In this document: positions 1 through 8,096 of the stretch, piece by piece
Position numbering within the stretch: the first letter of the stretch is position 1
Layout of the letters: every line of letters begins with the position of its first letter
From: Streptomyces venezuelae
GTDB lineage: Bacteria > Actinomycetota > Actinomycetes > Streptomycetales > Streptomycetaceae
Length of the DNA stretch: 64,000 nt
Direction of reading: 5' to 3'
Assembly: GCF_008642375.1 (NCBI RefSeq)
Contig: NZ_CP029194.1
Coordinates: 248,001-312,000 of the forward strand
Translations under genes and position numbers: made by a program
The notes under the pieces: model-generated
Database searches by the model: none
The model's input: only the letters and a program-made list of their open reading frames with translations
Told to the model about the DNA's origin: nothing

Positions 1-291
1 AGGCCCATGGCTTGCTCCCGATGCGTCGGTTGTCTCCGTCAAGAGATAGCCCCGGCGGGAGGCCGCCGACTCGTCGACGCGACGGAACCCGGCCCACCCC
101 GGTCGGGGGTTGGGCCGTCCGGCCGAATGGGGTGGCGAGCCGGTCGAGGGCCGGTACGTCGTCAGGTGCGGGTCTCGCCGTCGCCTCGATGGACACGGAA
201 GCGGCCCGACCGGCGGGCGGCTGCTGCCGCTCCACCGGCCGGGCCGAGCCACCTCAGGGCCAGGGTCAGGACCGGGGCCAGGGCCGTGGTG

Positions 292-1539
292 TCACCAGGT
301 ACGGTCCAGCAAGTGGGTCAACAGCACGTCCAGTTCCTGTGCTGCGGGGTGCTTCAGCGGCGCCTCCCGCAGCGTGCGGTGAGCCGCGTCCAGGTGCCGG
401 CGCGCCTCCTCGCGGGTCCCGGTCCGCCCGCCGGCCTCCTCCACGAGCATCGCCGCGTGTTCGGCGGTCTCGCCGTCGATCCGCCCGGCGGAGTCGAGCA
501 GCACCGCGAGTTCGTGCGCGGCCTTGCCTCCGCCGGCCAGCGCGATGAGGACCGGGTAGGTCTTCTTGCCCTGCCGGAGGTCGGCGTGGACGGGCTTTCC
601 GGTCACTCTCGGGTCGCCCCAGATCCCGAGGATGTCGTCCACCGCCTGGAATGCGAGGCCGAGATGGCGACCGGCTCGTTCGAGCGTGGTCACGGTCCTG
701 TCGGGGGCGCCACCGAGGATCGCGCCGAGCGCGAGCGCGCAACCCAGCAGGGCACCTGTCTTGCCCTCAGCCATGGCCCGGTACTGCTCCGGCTCGACCG
801 CGCCGGGTCCGCGCCAAGGGCGCTCCTCGAAGCGCAGATCCTCCGCCTGGCCGGACACGAGCGCGTTCAGGGTGCGGCAGAGGTGCCGTACCGCGGCCGC
901 CGTGTGGTGGCCCGGGGCCTCGGCCAGGCTCGTCACGGCCTGGGCGAGGAGCGCGTCGCCGGCGAGGACGCCGGGGCCGGTCCCGTACGCCTTCCAGACC
1001 GCCGGGCGCTGCCGGCGCAGGGCGTCGGCATCCATGATGTCGTCGTGGAGGAGCGAGAAGGTGTGGACGAGTTCGACGGCCACGGCGCCCGGGACCGCGA
1101 CGGCTCCGTCCGCACCGACGGCCTCGGCCCCGAGCACGGCGAGCGTCTGCCGCACCCCCTTGCCCTCGGACCCGTCGGGGTCCGGCTTTCCGGTCGTGTC
1201 GGCCCAGCCCAGCGCGTACGCCGCCATCTCGCCGGTCCAGGGGTGCAACCGGCCCACCGCCTCCACCAGCGCGGGCCGGACCCGGTCGCGGCACCGCGCC
1301 AGGAGAGCGGCCGCCGAGGCCTCGGACACATGAGAGGTGCTCACCGTGGTGACGACCGTGGCGCCCGGCACGCTGTTCAGCGAGCGGACCGCCGGGGCGG
1401 ACATCGGAAGCGCGGACCCCGGGAGACCTGACGCCGGAAGCGCGGACCCCGGGAGACCTGACGCCGGAAGCGCGGACGTCGGAAGGCCTGACGTCGGAAG
1501 CGCGGACGTCGGGAGGCCTGACGTCGGGAGGGCGCTCAC
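292..1539 (-). CDS. Polyprenyl (isoprenyl) diphosphate synthase with repetitive N-terminal tail
   Basis: Trans-isoprenyl diphosphate synthase, expected to condense IPP with allylic diphosphates. The first aspartate motif is DDIMD (about residues 166-170) and the second is DDILGIWGDP (about 301-310). About 415 aa, longer than the usual ~350, because residues 1-45 are a low-complexity tail of LPTSG/LPTSA and LPASG/LPGSA units with no resemblance to the fold. The GTG start overlaps the TGA of the upstream TPR gene (GTGA), so the two are probably translationally coupled. The catalytic part resembles actinobacterial short-chain synthases. Some relatives are cargo of family-2 encapsulins, but no shell gene is in this window, so that role is only a possibility. 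An internal start near residue 46 cannot be excluded. Product chain length is not readable. Confidence 0.85.
   Translation of the reverse strand: MSALPTSGLPTSALPTSGLPTSALPASGLPGSALPASGLPGSALPMSAPAVRSLNSVPGATVVTTVSTSHVSEASAAALLARCRDRVRPALVEAVGRLHPWTGEMAAYALGWADTTGKPDPDGSEGKGVRQTLAVLGAEAVGADGAVAVPGAVAVELVHTFSLLHDDIMDADALRRQRPAVWKAYGTGPGVLAGDALLAQAVTSLAEAPGHHTAAAVRHLCRTLNALVSGQAEDLRFEERPWRGPGAVEPEQYRAMAEGKTGALLGCALALGAILGGAPDRTVTTLERAGRHLGLAFQAVDDILGIWGDPRVTGKPVHADLRQGKKTYPVLIALAGGGKAAHELAVLLDSAGRIDGETAEHAAMLVEEAGGRTGTREEARRHLDAAHRTLREAPLKHPAAQELDVLLTHLLDRTW
1411..1530. repeat. Four 30-bp tandem repeats inside the polyprenyl synthase gene
   Basis: Four direct repeats of exactly 30 bp lie head to tail at 1411-1440, 1441-1470, 1471-1500 and 1501-1530. 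The first two are identical; the others differ at a few positions, mostly ccc/gtc and agac/aggc exchanges. A partial unit precedes them near 1398. Each unit keeps the reading frame and encodes ten residues of the Leu-Pro-Thr/Ala-Ser-Gly type. Confidence 0.95.
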
Positions 1540-2684
1540 CGCAACCCCTCCACGTCGGCCTTCCGCAGCGCTTCCGCCCCGACTGCCGGCAGCACCGGTG
1601 CGGCTGCCCCCGGTCCGTCACCGGCGTGATCCGGCAGTGGGCCGACCCCCAGCTCGGCCGCGGCCTTGTCCACCATGTCCCGGGCGTGCCGCAGCCCGAT
1701 GCGGTCCAGCGTCGTGCGGAGTACGGCCAGATCCCCGGCGGTGTCCGCGGCGTCGCGGCCCAGGCGGGCTTCGGCCTTGACCAGTCCCAGTCGCGACAGT
1801 GCCGTCCCCCGCGGCTCCTCCATCTCGCGGAACTCCTCCAGCGCCTGCGCGTACCACTCTCGGGCCTGCTCGTAGCGGCCTGACCGGTACAGCACGTTGC
1901 CCCGCATCTTGTGGTTGTAGGCGAGCGCACTGGCCAGCCGTATCTCCCGGCACGCCTCCTCCGCCTGCGACAGCAGGGACAGGGCCCGCTCGACGTCCCC
2001 GTCCCGCACGGACACCACGTCGGCGATGCCCCGCAGGGCCCACGCCCATCCGCGTCGGTCCTCGGCGCGCGACGCCGTCTCGGCAGCCTCCTCGAAGAGG
2101 GCCAGGGCCTGGTCGTACGAGCCGGTGTTGCGGTGCATCTGCGCTATGCCCTCCAGCGCCCAGACAGTGTGCCGGGCCTCCCCGCGGCGGCGGGCCTCGG
2201 CCAGCAGCTGTTCGTGCAGCCTCCCGACCGCCTCGTAATCGCCCTGGATGCGTCCGGTCTCGGCGAGTCCCGCCAGCGAGTACCCCCGCACGACGACGTC
2301 TCCGCCCCGCTCCCCCATCTCGGCCGCGAGCCCGAGCAGCCGGTAGGCCAGCCTGAGCGCACCACGCTGGCGGGCGAGTGTGCCGCCGCTCCACAGCGCC
2401 CACGCCATGGCCCCCTCGTGGCCGGCCGAACGCGCAGCCCGGTAGCTCGCCTTCCACGCCCGGTCGGCCTCCTCGATCCGCCCGAGCCTGCGGCACGCCT
2501 CCGCCACGGCCAGCCCGCAGCGCGCCATCTCCCGCAGGTCCCCGGCCTCCTCCGCCGCCCGGAGCTCCTGGACGCCCCGGGCGAGCACCTCGGGCAGAGA
2601 GGCGTTCACGGACAGCGACCCCAGCGCCCCCTGGTACTCCGGCGCCGACGCCATCGCCGGCCTCTCCGTCACCTGACCTGCCAT
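1536..2684 (-). CDS. Tetratricopeptide-repeat protein
   Basis: A 382-aa all-helical protein of degenerate TPR units; segments such as GRIEEADRAWKASYRAAR and GSYDQALALFEEAAETA fit the 34-residue consensus. I see no signal peptide, DNA-binding domain or transmembrane segment, so a cytoplasmic scaffold or protein-interaction role is likely. The ATG has a strong ribosome site (GAGGAGG, 7 nt spacing). Its stop overlaps the GTG of the polyprenyl synthase, making a two-gene operon whose products may interact. It could also be the sensory C-terminal part of a SARP/LuxR-like ancestor, but no HTH or NB-ARC part is present. Confidence 0.8.
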   Translation of the reverse strand: MAGQVTERPAMASAPEYQGALGSLSVNASLPEVLARGVQELRAAEEAGDLREMARCGLAVAEACRRLGRIEEADRAWKASYRAARSAGHEGAMAWALWSGGTLARQRGALRLAYRLLGLAAEMGERGGDVVVRGYSLAGLAETGRIQGDYEAVGRLHEQLLAEARRRGEARHTVWALEGIAQMHRNTGSYDQALALFEEAAETASRAEDRRGWAWALRGIADVVSVRDGDVERALSLLSQAEEACREIRLASALAYNHKMRGNVLYRSGRYEQAREWYAQALEEFREMEEPRGTALSRLGLVKAEARLGRDAADTAGDLAVLRTTLDRIGLRHARDMVDKAAAELGVGPLPDHAGDGPGAAAPVLPAVGAEALRKADVEGLR

Positions 2685-2948
2685 CAGAACCTCCTCGGGT
2701 CGACTCGACGATCAAGCCGACGCGAGGATCAAGACGGCTGTCCCGGGCCCAGGTTCCCCATCGGTCGCAAAGTCCGTCTCGGTACGGGCACCGGGTCATC
2801 CTCAAGTACTACGCCCTGGTCGGAGCTCCTCAGTGAGACGTACACCGGCGCGGTTCCGGCGTGCGAGTGAGGTCTCGGTGGCGACGGCAGGGCGGCGGGA
2901 GCGGCGGCCGGGCGCGGTGGTGGCGGTGCGCCGCGGCCGCCGCATGCG

Positions 2949-3599
2949 TCAGCCGGCCGGGCACTCCTTCCACGCCAGGTGGTAGACGGTGCTGATGTCA
3001 CCGTCCGTGGAGTCCATGGTCATGTAGCTGGTGGCGCCCGGACTCGACGTGCCGGCGTTCACGCGGAGCTCGGTGTTGATGTTGAAGTTGCGCTGCACGC
3101 CGCAGGGCGCCCAGACCAGTTGTGCCCAGTCGGTTTCGTCGGTCGCCTGCCAGTTGTCCTCGTACGGGCCCCGGAATGTGTGCGTGCGGGAGGCCGTGCT
3201 GGGCGAGCCCTGGAAGTAGTACGAGGCCTTCTCCGTGCTGCTCGCTCCGCGCTGGAGCGAGGCGTAGCCCCGGTAGTCGGCGCTGGCGATCGCGTACGTG
3301 AATCCCTGGGGCACGTGCACCAGGAGGTTCAGCTGGCAGTTTCTGCGGGCCGCCGTGGGAGAGGAACCGCCGCCCACCTGCGCGAGGTACTCGCTGTAGG
3401 TGACGGTGAAGGCGGTGTTGTCCTCGGAGACGGCTATGGCGGCGGTGCCCAGGGGGCAGCCGGATCCGTTCACCGTGGCGATGTCGATGACGATCCTGTC
3501 CGGCGGCGGGTCGACGATCGACGACGGGCCGGCTCCGGCGGGCAGGGCCGAGGCGAACAGGGCGGCGACGGCCCCGCTCACGAGCAGGGGAAATCTCAT
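2949..3599 (-). CDS. Secreted DUF4360 protein
   Basis: A 216-aa exported protein of the DUF4360 family (function unknown, found in actinobacteria and fungi). The N-terminus is a Sec signal peptide (MRFPLLVSGAVAALFASALP, then AGAG). The mature part starts PPPDRIVIDIATVNGSGCPLG, the family's typical opening, and has four spaced cysteines (GCPLG, NCQLN, APCGV, KECPAG), likely two disulphides. I chose the ATG at 3599 because GGGAGAAAC precedes it and the signal peptide starts there; a longer frame to 3692 has no good ribosome site. It appears monocistronic. Confidence 0.85.
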   Translation of the reverse strand: MRFPLLVSGAVAALFASALPAGAGPSSIVDPPPDRIVIDIATVNGSGCPLGTAAIAVSEDNTAFTVTYSEYLAQVGGGSSPTAARRNCQLNLLVHVPQGFTYAIASADYRGYASLQRGASSTEKASYYFQGSPSTASRTHTFRGPYEDNWQATDETDWAQLVWAPCGVQRNFNINTELRVNAGTSSPGATSYMTMDSTDGDISTVYHLAWKECPAG

Positions 3600-3995
3600 G
3601 TTTCTCCCATCCGGTGCTTCGGTCCCCGACGGGCACGGGCACGTGGGTGCGCCCGCGCCACGGGGCTGGGAAATGCGGCGCGCCACGCTCATGTGCGGTG
3701 GCCGTCACGGCCCTACCGCGGTGGAGACTCGGCGCACGGAAACGGAAGGGTCGGAAATACGCAGTGGGGTAGTCCAACCGGCAACGGTTGAAATATCATG
3801 CGTATGAACTCTGTCCGACCACCCCGCCGGTGTGAGCAGGGATGGTCGAATGCTAGGGGCCCGTGCACGTCGAGGCAGGGTGGCGCCCAGCCAATAACCG
3901 CCTTGCGGATCACCACTTTTTGGCGTGGAAGGGCGCATGGGCTTCCTGAAGCCGACAGCCCCGGCCCGCGCCTCGACCGTCTCGGCGCGTCTCGA
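3600..3995. other. Intergenic region upstream of the DUF4360 gene
   Basis: No convincing coding region. The stretch around 3755-3805 is AT-richer than its surroundings and probably carries the DUF4360 promoter, together with the palindrome at 3775-3790. The rest, up to the carbonic anhydrase stop, shows nothing I recognise. Confidence 0.5.
3775..3790. promoter_or_regulatory. Palindrome CAACCG-N4-CGGTTG, possible operator
   Basis: A perfect inverted repeat with 6-bp arms and a 4-bp spacer (gcaa), in an AT-richer patch about 175 bp upstream of the DUF4360 start. The position suits an operator of that gene. The regulator is unknown. Confidence 0.35.
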
Positions 3996-4727
3996 TCAGT
4001 CGACCGGATGGACGAGTTGACTGGTCAGTTCGTAGCGCGCGCCGACGATCGCCAACCGTCCCGCCGTGATCCTCGTGGCGAGGTCGGGCTCCGCGGCGAG
4101 CTGTGACCGCACACGCCGCACCTGCGCCGATACGGTCGCGTCGATGCGGGCGGCTCCTTCGTGCGAGTGGTCGATCGCGGGCTTGATCTGGTCGGCTATG
4201 TATTGGATGTGTGCGGGAAGCGGCTCACCGGTCTGCTCCGCGTGTACGGCTGCGGACACGGCGCCGCACGACTGGTGCCCGAGCACCACGACGAGCGGGA
4301 TGCCCAGCTCCAGAACTCCGTACGCCACGCTGCCCAGCACCGCCTCGTCCAGGACCTCTCCCGCGGAACGCACGGTGAGCAGATCGCCCAGGCCTTGGTC
4401 GAAGACGAGCTCGGGCGCGACGCGGGAGTCGATGCAGCCGAGGACGACGGCGAACGGATGCTGTCCGGAGACCATCTCCCGCCGGACGGCGCGCGATTCG
4501 TGAGGGTGTCGCTCGTGGTGGGTGCGCCAGCGCCGGTTGCCCGCGTTCAGCTCGCGTAAGGCCGCTGCAGGGGTGGCGGGCCGCGGCCTCTCGTGCGCCC
4601 GAGGTGCGGCCGAAGCCGCGGGAAGGTCCCATGCCCAGGACCCTGCGGTCAGCGCCGCTCCGGTGAGGGCGGTGCGCAGCAGTGTGCGGCGCGAGGAGGA
4701 AGAGGCCGCGGCAGGGCTCTGGGACAT
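3996..4727 (-). CDS. Tat-exported beta-carbonic anhydrase
   Basis: Beta-class carbonic anhydrase (CO2 + H2O to bicarbonate). The zinc and catalytic motifs are intact: CIDSR (Cys ligand and Asp/Arg dyad) and GHQSCGAV (His and Cys ligands). The N-terminus carries a twin-arginine signal (SSSRRTLLRTALTGAALTAG), so the enzyme is predicted to be folded first and exported. I chose the ATG at 4727, which puts the RR at residues 13-14. An upstream ATG (4796) and a GTG in between are also open and neither has a clear Shine-Dalgarno, so the start is uncertain by up to 23 codons. It seems to be a single-gene unit. Confidence 0.85.
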   Translation of the reverse strand: MSQSPAAASSSSRRTLLRTALTGAALTAGSWAWDLPAASAAPRAHERPRPATPAAALRELNAGNRRWRTHHERHPHESRAVRREMVSGQHPFAVVLGCIDSRVAPELVFDQGLGDLLTVRSAGEVLDEAVLGSVAYGVLELGIPLVVVLGHQSCGAVSAAVHAEQTGEPLPAHIQYIADQIKPAIDHSHEGAARIDATVSAQVRRVRSQLAAEPDLATRITAGRLAIVGARYELTSQLVHPVD

Positions 4728-4960
4728 GTGAGATTCAGAGGAAGAAGGAGTCACACGAGGAACGTACGACCCTGTGAGGGCCGCCCGGTTTCTCATTGCT
4801 CAACGCGCAGAACGTCTTTGACGATTCTTGGGCTGCTTCTTCGAGTGGGGAGGGGCCGTGCCGTTCGAGGAGGGCTCCTGTGGGCCGACGACGGCCGGCA
4901 TCTCCGAATCGAGCCCATCACGGCGGGCCCGGGCAGGCGACGGCTTCTAGGATCTGAGGC

Positions 4961-5698
4961 ATGACAACGAGGCTCGTGCAGATCAATATGACGGCCCGGG
5001 ACGACGTGGCGCTCGGCCGGTTCTGGGCGGAGGCACTCGGCTGGGGTGTGGACAGCGAGGGACCCGGCGTGACGAACCTCGAACCCGTGGGCTTCGTCTA
5101 TCCCGACCCCGTGGCCGTCTGCATCGACATCGTCGCCCGCCCGGAACCCAAGACGGTGAAGAACCGGGTGCACCTGGATCTCGCCACCACCTCTCCCGCC
5201 CATCAGGCGGAGCTGGTCGCCCGCCTGAAGGGTCTCGGCGCTACCCTCGCCGACGTGGGCCAGGGCGACGTCCCCTGGACGGTCATGGCCGATCCGGAGG
5301 GCAACGAGTTCTGCGTACTGGAGCCCCGTCCGGTCTACCGGGAAACCGGCCCGGTCGCCGCGGTGGTCGTCGACTGCACCGACCCACGGGAGATGGCACG
5401 GTTCTGGGACGAGGCGATGGACTGGACGCTGCACGAGGTCACCGACGAAAGCGCGGCCCTGCGTTCCGGCAAGGGCGTCGGCCCCTACCTGGAGTTCATC
5501 CGCACCCCCGACACCAAGAGTGTGTGGAACCGCGTGCACCTCGACATCAGCCCCTACCCCGGTGACGACCTGGCAGCGGAGGAAGCCCGGCTGCGCGCAC
5601 TGGGGGCCGGCGACCCGGGTATCGACCAGTCCGCGATCTCCTGGACGGTTCTGACCGATCCGGAAGGCAACGAGTTCTGCCTCCTCACCCCACGCTGA
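4961..5698 (+). CDS. Two-domain VOC (glyoxalase-like) protein
   Basis: A 245-aa protein with two tandem vicinal-oxygen-chelate/glyoxalase-like modules (about 1-125 and 126-245). Each ends in nearly the same strand, WTVMADPEGNEFCVLEPR and WTVLTDPEGNEFCLLTPR, which shows an internal duplication. Such actinobacterial proteins are usually annotated glyoxalase-like; the substrate is not predictable. No signal peptide. Converges with the VOC gene at 5753-6193. Confidence 0.8.
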   Translation: MTTRLVQINMTARDDVALGRFWAEALGWGVDSEGPGVTNLEPVGFVYPDPVAVCIDIVARPEPKTVKNRVHLDLATTSPAHQAELVARLKGLGATLADVGQGDVPWTVMADPEGNEFCVLEPRPVYRETGPVAAVVVDCTDPREMARFWDEAMDWTLHEVTDESAALRSGKGVGPYLEFIRTPDTKSVWNRVHLDISPYPGDDLAAEEARLRALGAGDPGIDQSAISWTVLTDPEGNEFCLLTPR

Positions 5699-5752
5699 CA
5701 CGGTGCAGAAGGCCGGTTGCCACGTTCGGCTGCATGGTTCGGCTCCTCCTTC

Positions 5753-6193
5753 TCAGCCCAGCTGCTCGGCCAGTCCGACGATGATGCCGTCCGGGCCGCG
5801 GAGGTAGCAGAGCAGGTAGCTGTCCTCGAACCGGGCGATCTCGCCGACGAGTTCGGCACCGTGAGGACGCAGGCGGGCAACGGTGTCCTCGATGTCGTCG
5901 ACAGCGAACATCACGCGGTGCGTGCCCAGAACGTTGTGCGGCCGGTTGCGCGGGCCCGCGCTGATCACCGCGGGGTTGTGGTACTTCGCCAGCTCGATCC
6001 GGCTGTGACCGTCCGGGGTCCGGACCATCGCGATGTCACAACGGACGCCTTCGAGTCCCGTGCACCGGTCGGCGAAGAAGCCCTCGACCTCCCCTCTGCC
6101 CTCCAGCTCCATGCCGAGTTCCACGAAGAACGCGATGGCGGCGTCCATGTCCTCGACGACGATGCCGACGTTGTCCATCCGCTGAATCGCCAT
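5753..6193 (-). CDS. VOC family protein (glyoxalase/dioxygenase superfamily)
   Basis: A 146-aa single-domain VOC protein opening with MAIQRMDNVGIVVEDMDAAI and containing the paired motifs HRVMFAVDDIEDTV and YLRGPDGIIVGLAEQLG, which in metal-dependent members hold His/Glu ligands. The ATG at 6193 is preceded by GGGAGAAAC; an upstream in-frame start at 6274 adds 27 residues unlike the family. Function unassigned: members include lyases, dioxygenases and fosfomycin- or bleomycin-resistance proteins, and nothing here decides between them. Confidence 0.8.
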   Translation of the reverse strand: MAIQRMDNVGIVVEDMDAAIAFFVELGMELEGRGEVEGFFADRCTGLEGVRCDIAMVRTPDGHSRIELAKYHNPAVISAGPRNRPHNVLGTHRVMFAVDDIEDTVARLRPHGAELVGEIARFEDSYLLCYLRGPDGIIVGLAEQLG

Positions 6194-6312
6194 GCCGGTT
6201 TCTCCCTCTTCCTCGTACGGCCGGTGGTGGCCGCTGATGTCCCTGGGGCGGAGCCGGTGACGCATTCTCGACATCCGCAGGCCGTCGGACTCTGCGATTC
6301 TGCATCGCTCCT

Positions 6313-6376
6313 AGGGGGTGTCCGGAAGGCAGCGCCGTCTGCCCGCGGGCCAGGCGGGACTTTCCGGACACCCCCT
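6313..6376. repeat. 15-bp perfect inverted repeat enclosing 34 bp (MITE-like or hairpin)
   Basis: AGGGGGTGTCCGGAA (6313-6327) and its exact reverse complement (6362-6376) enclose 34 bp of GC-rich DNA containing the palindrome GCCCGCGGGC. The GGGGGTGTCCGG ends look like the termini of bacterial insertion sequences. The 64-bp unit lies between two minus-strand genes, so it could be a very short MITE-like remnant or a strong hairpin terminator for the gene ending at 6505. I see no clear target-site duplication. Confidence 0.5.
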
Positions 6377-6504
6377 GGGCCCGTGCACACGCTGCAGCTC
6401 GTGTACGGGCCTTGGTTCCGCCTCGAAATGGCCGGGCGACCGACCGCAGCCGTCGTCCGGGACGTGATCATCCACGGCCACCCGACCGGGTCGGCCGCGT
6501 TCGG

Positions 6505-7212
6505 TCAGCTGAGGGAGCGGTTCGCCGAGCTCTCGCCGTGCACCTCGATCCTGTTGGCGTTGACGTCGTCCAGCACGCCGATGATGCCGCTGTAGCGTGG
6601 CGAGGTGCCGGAGTTCACCGGGAGGAGCAGGGTGTCCTGCGCGTAGATCACCGCCTCGCGCACGTTGTCGAGCCCCAGCGACCGGGCGGTCCTCGACCTG
6701 ATCTCCGTGCCGGCGTTGATGCGCCTGGTGGCCAGGTTGAAGTAGACGGTCAGAAGCTGCTTGCCCAGGATGCTCTTCGGCGCGTTGCTGCCGTTGAACG
6801 CCGCCGTGCCCTCGCTGACGGACAGGGCCCCGTCCCGGTCGGTGGACGTGGTGGCCGAGTCGGTGACCGGCGCGAAGGTGCAGGCTCCGCCGGCGTTCCG
6901 GTAGCTCACGGACCCGGTGTCGGTGTACGTCGTGCCGGCCAGTGCCAGAAGCGTCGGCCGCGCCGTGAAGACGATCCGCAGCTCGCCGGAGTTCGCCGGC
7001 ACCGCACCCACGTTCCAGACGAGGGTGCGGGTCCCGTCGCGGTTGAGCGTCACCGAACTGGGCTTGGGGCCCGTGCCGAGGTCGAGCGCCCGGCTGTAGT
7101 AGACGCCGGCCGGCAGGGTGACGGTGACACCCGAGGCGTCGCCGCTGCCCGTGTTCGCTGGACCGGTCGGCGGGGGTTCCGAAGAAGCCGGTGCAGGGCC
7201 CGGGGGCAACAC
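6505..7212 (-). pseudogene. C-terminal part of a DUF11-like surface protein, probably 5'-truncated
   Basis: About 235 aa of beta-rich surface-protein sequence: VTVTLPAGVYYSRALDL, then RTLVWNVGAVPANSGELRI and DTGSVSYRNAGGACTFAP, typical of DUF11/repeat-type modules of secreted actinobacterial proteins. There is no signal peptide at the GTG at 7212, the LPXTG-like C-terminus is absent, and no ribosome site is convincing. The frame stays open upstream to about 7440 but becomes Arg-rich and unlike a secreted protein, and it enters the response-regulator gene. I therefore read it as the remains of a larger gene. A short intact secreted protein with an unrecognised start is the alternative. Confidence 0.5.
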
Positions 7213-7412
7213 GCTCCGTAACCACCATAGTGTCCGGCAGGGCGTCGCCGACTCGGCGGCATCCGAGGATGGTCCGATCGTCGGCTGCGTGGTGCTCTGA
7301 TCAACCCGTGCCCTGCCCTCGCACGAGGACGTGGTTCGCCCGCGTTTGCACCGCGACCACCGTCGGCGAACCCTGGTGGTTCTCCACCTGGCCGCGCCCG
7401 GAACCAGTGTGA

Positions 7413-8096
7413 TCAGGGGGAGGAAGGGGCACAGCCGCCTGGGGTGACCAGGCCGGATTCATAGGCGAGGACGACAAGTTGGGCGCGGTCACGGGCGTGG
7501 AGCTTGGCCATGGCCCGGTTGATGTGGGTCTTCGCGGTCAGCGAGGTGATCACCATGCTTTCGGCGATCTCATCGTTGGACAGACCCCTCGCGACCAAGG
7601 TGACGGCCTCGCGTTCGCGGCCCGTCAGGTCTTCCAGCGCCGTGCGGTTCCCGGTACCGGCGGCGTGCGGCTGGGTGACGTACTGGTTGATCAGGCGGCG
7701 GGTGACGGAAGGGGCCAGCAGGGCGTCGCCACGCGCGGCGACGCGCACAGCGTGCAGAAAGTCCTCCGGCAGGATGTCCTTGACCAGGAATCCGGCGGCG
7801 CCGGCGCGCAGCGCGTCCAGGACGTACTCGTCCATGCCGTAGTTGGTCAGGATGACGACGTGGACCCCGGCCAAGGCGGGGTCTGCGGCGATGCGCCGCG
7901 TCGTCTCGATGCCGTCGAGGACCGGCATCTGGATGTCGACGAGCGCGACCTCGGGCAGGTGCTGTCGGGCCAGGGCCAGCGCCTCCTCCCCGTTGCCTGC
8001 CTCGGCCACCACCTCGATGTCGTCCTCGAGATCGAGGAACGCGCGGAAGCCGCTGCGGATGAGTGGCTGGTCGTCGACCAGCAGGACACGGATCAC
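7413..8096 (-). CDS. NarL/LuxR-family response regulator
   Basis: A 227-aa response regulator. The receiver domain (about 1-120) has the acidic pocket (VDDQ), the phospho-acceptor in VALVDIQMP, the Thr-type VILTN strand and Lys in GFLVKDI. A LuxR-type HTH lies at about 155-215 (LTGREREAVTLVARGLSNDEIA, then LTAKTHINRAMAKL). The GTG start overlaps the TGA of the upstream kinase by 4 bp, so the pair is coupled. A natural target is the twin palindrome in the promoter region upstream of the kinase. Confidence 0.93.
   Translation of the reverse strand: MIRVLLVDDQPLIRSGFRAFLDLEDDIEVVAEAGNGEEALALARQHLPEVALVDIQMPVLDGIETTRRIAADPALAGVHVVILTNYGMDEYVLDALRAGAAGFLVKDILPEDFLHAVRVAARGDALLAPSVTRRLINQYVTQPHAAGTGNRTALEDLTGREREAVTLVARGLSNDEIAESMVITSLTAKTHINRAMAKLHARDRAQLVVLAYESGLVTPGGCAPSSP

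Noticed and set aside
1..291. Possible gene fragment at the left edge
   Set aside because: Open frames are present on the plus strand but none shows a domain, ribosome site or plausible composition.
1411..1530. CRISPR-like array
   Set aside because: The 30-bp units are contiguous without spacers and keep a reading frame; they are coding tandem repeats.
292..1539. Calling the polyprenyl synthase an encapsulin cargo protein outright
   Set aside because: The disordered tail is suggestive, but no shell protein gene is in the window and the tail is mostly a recent repeat.
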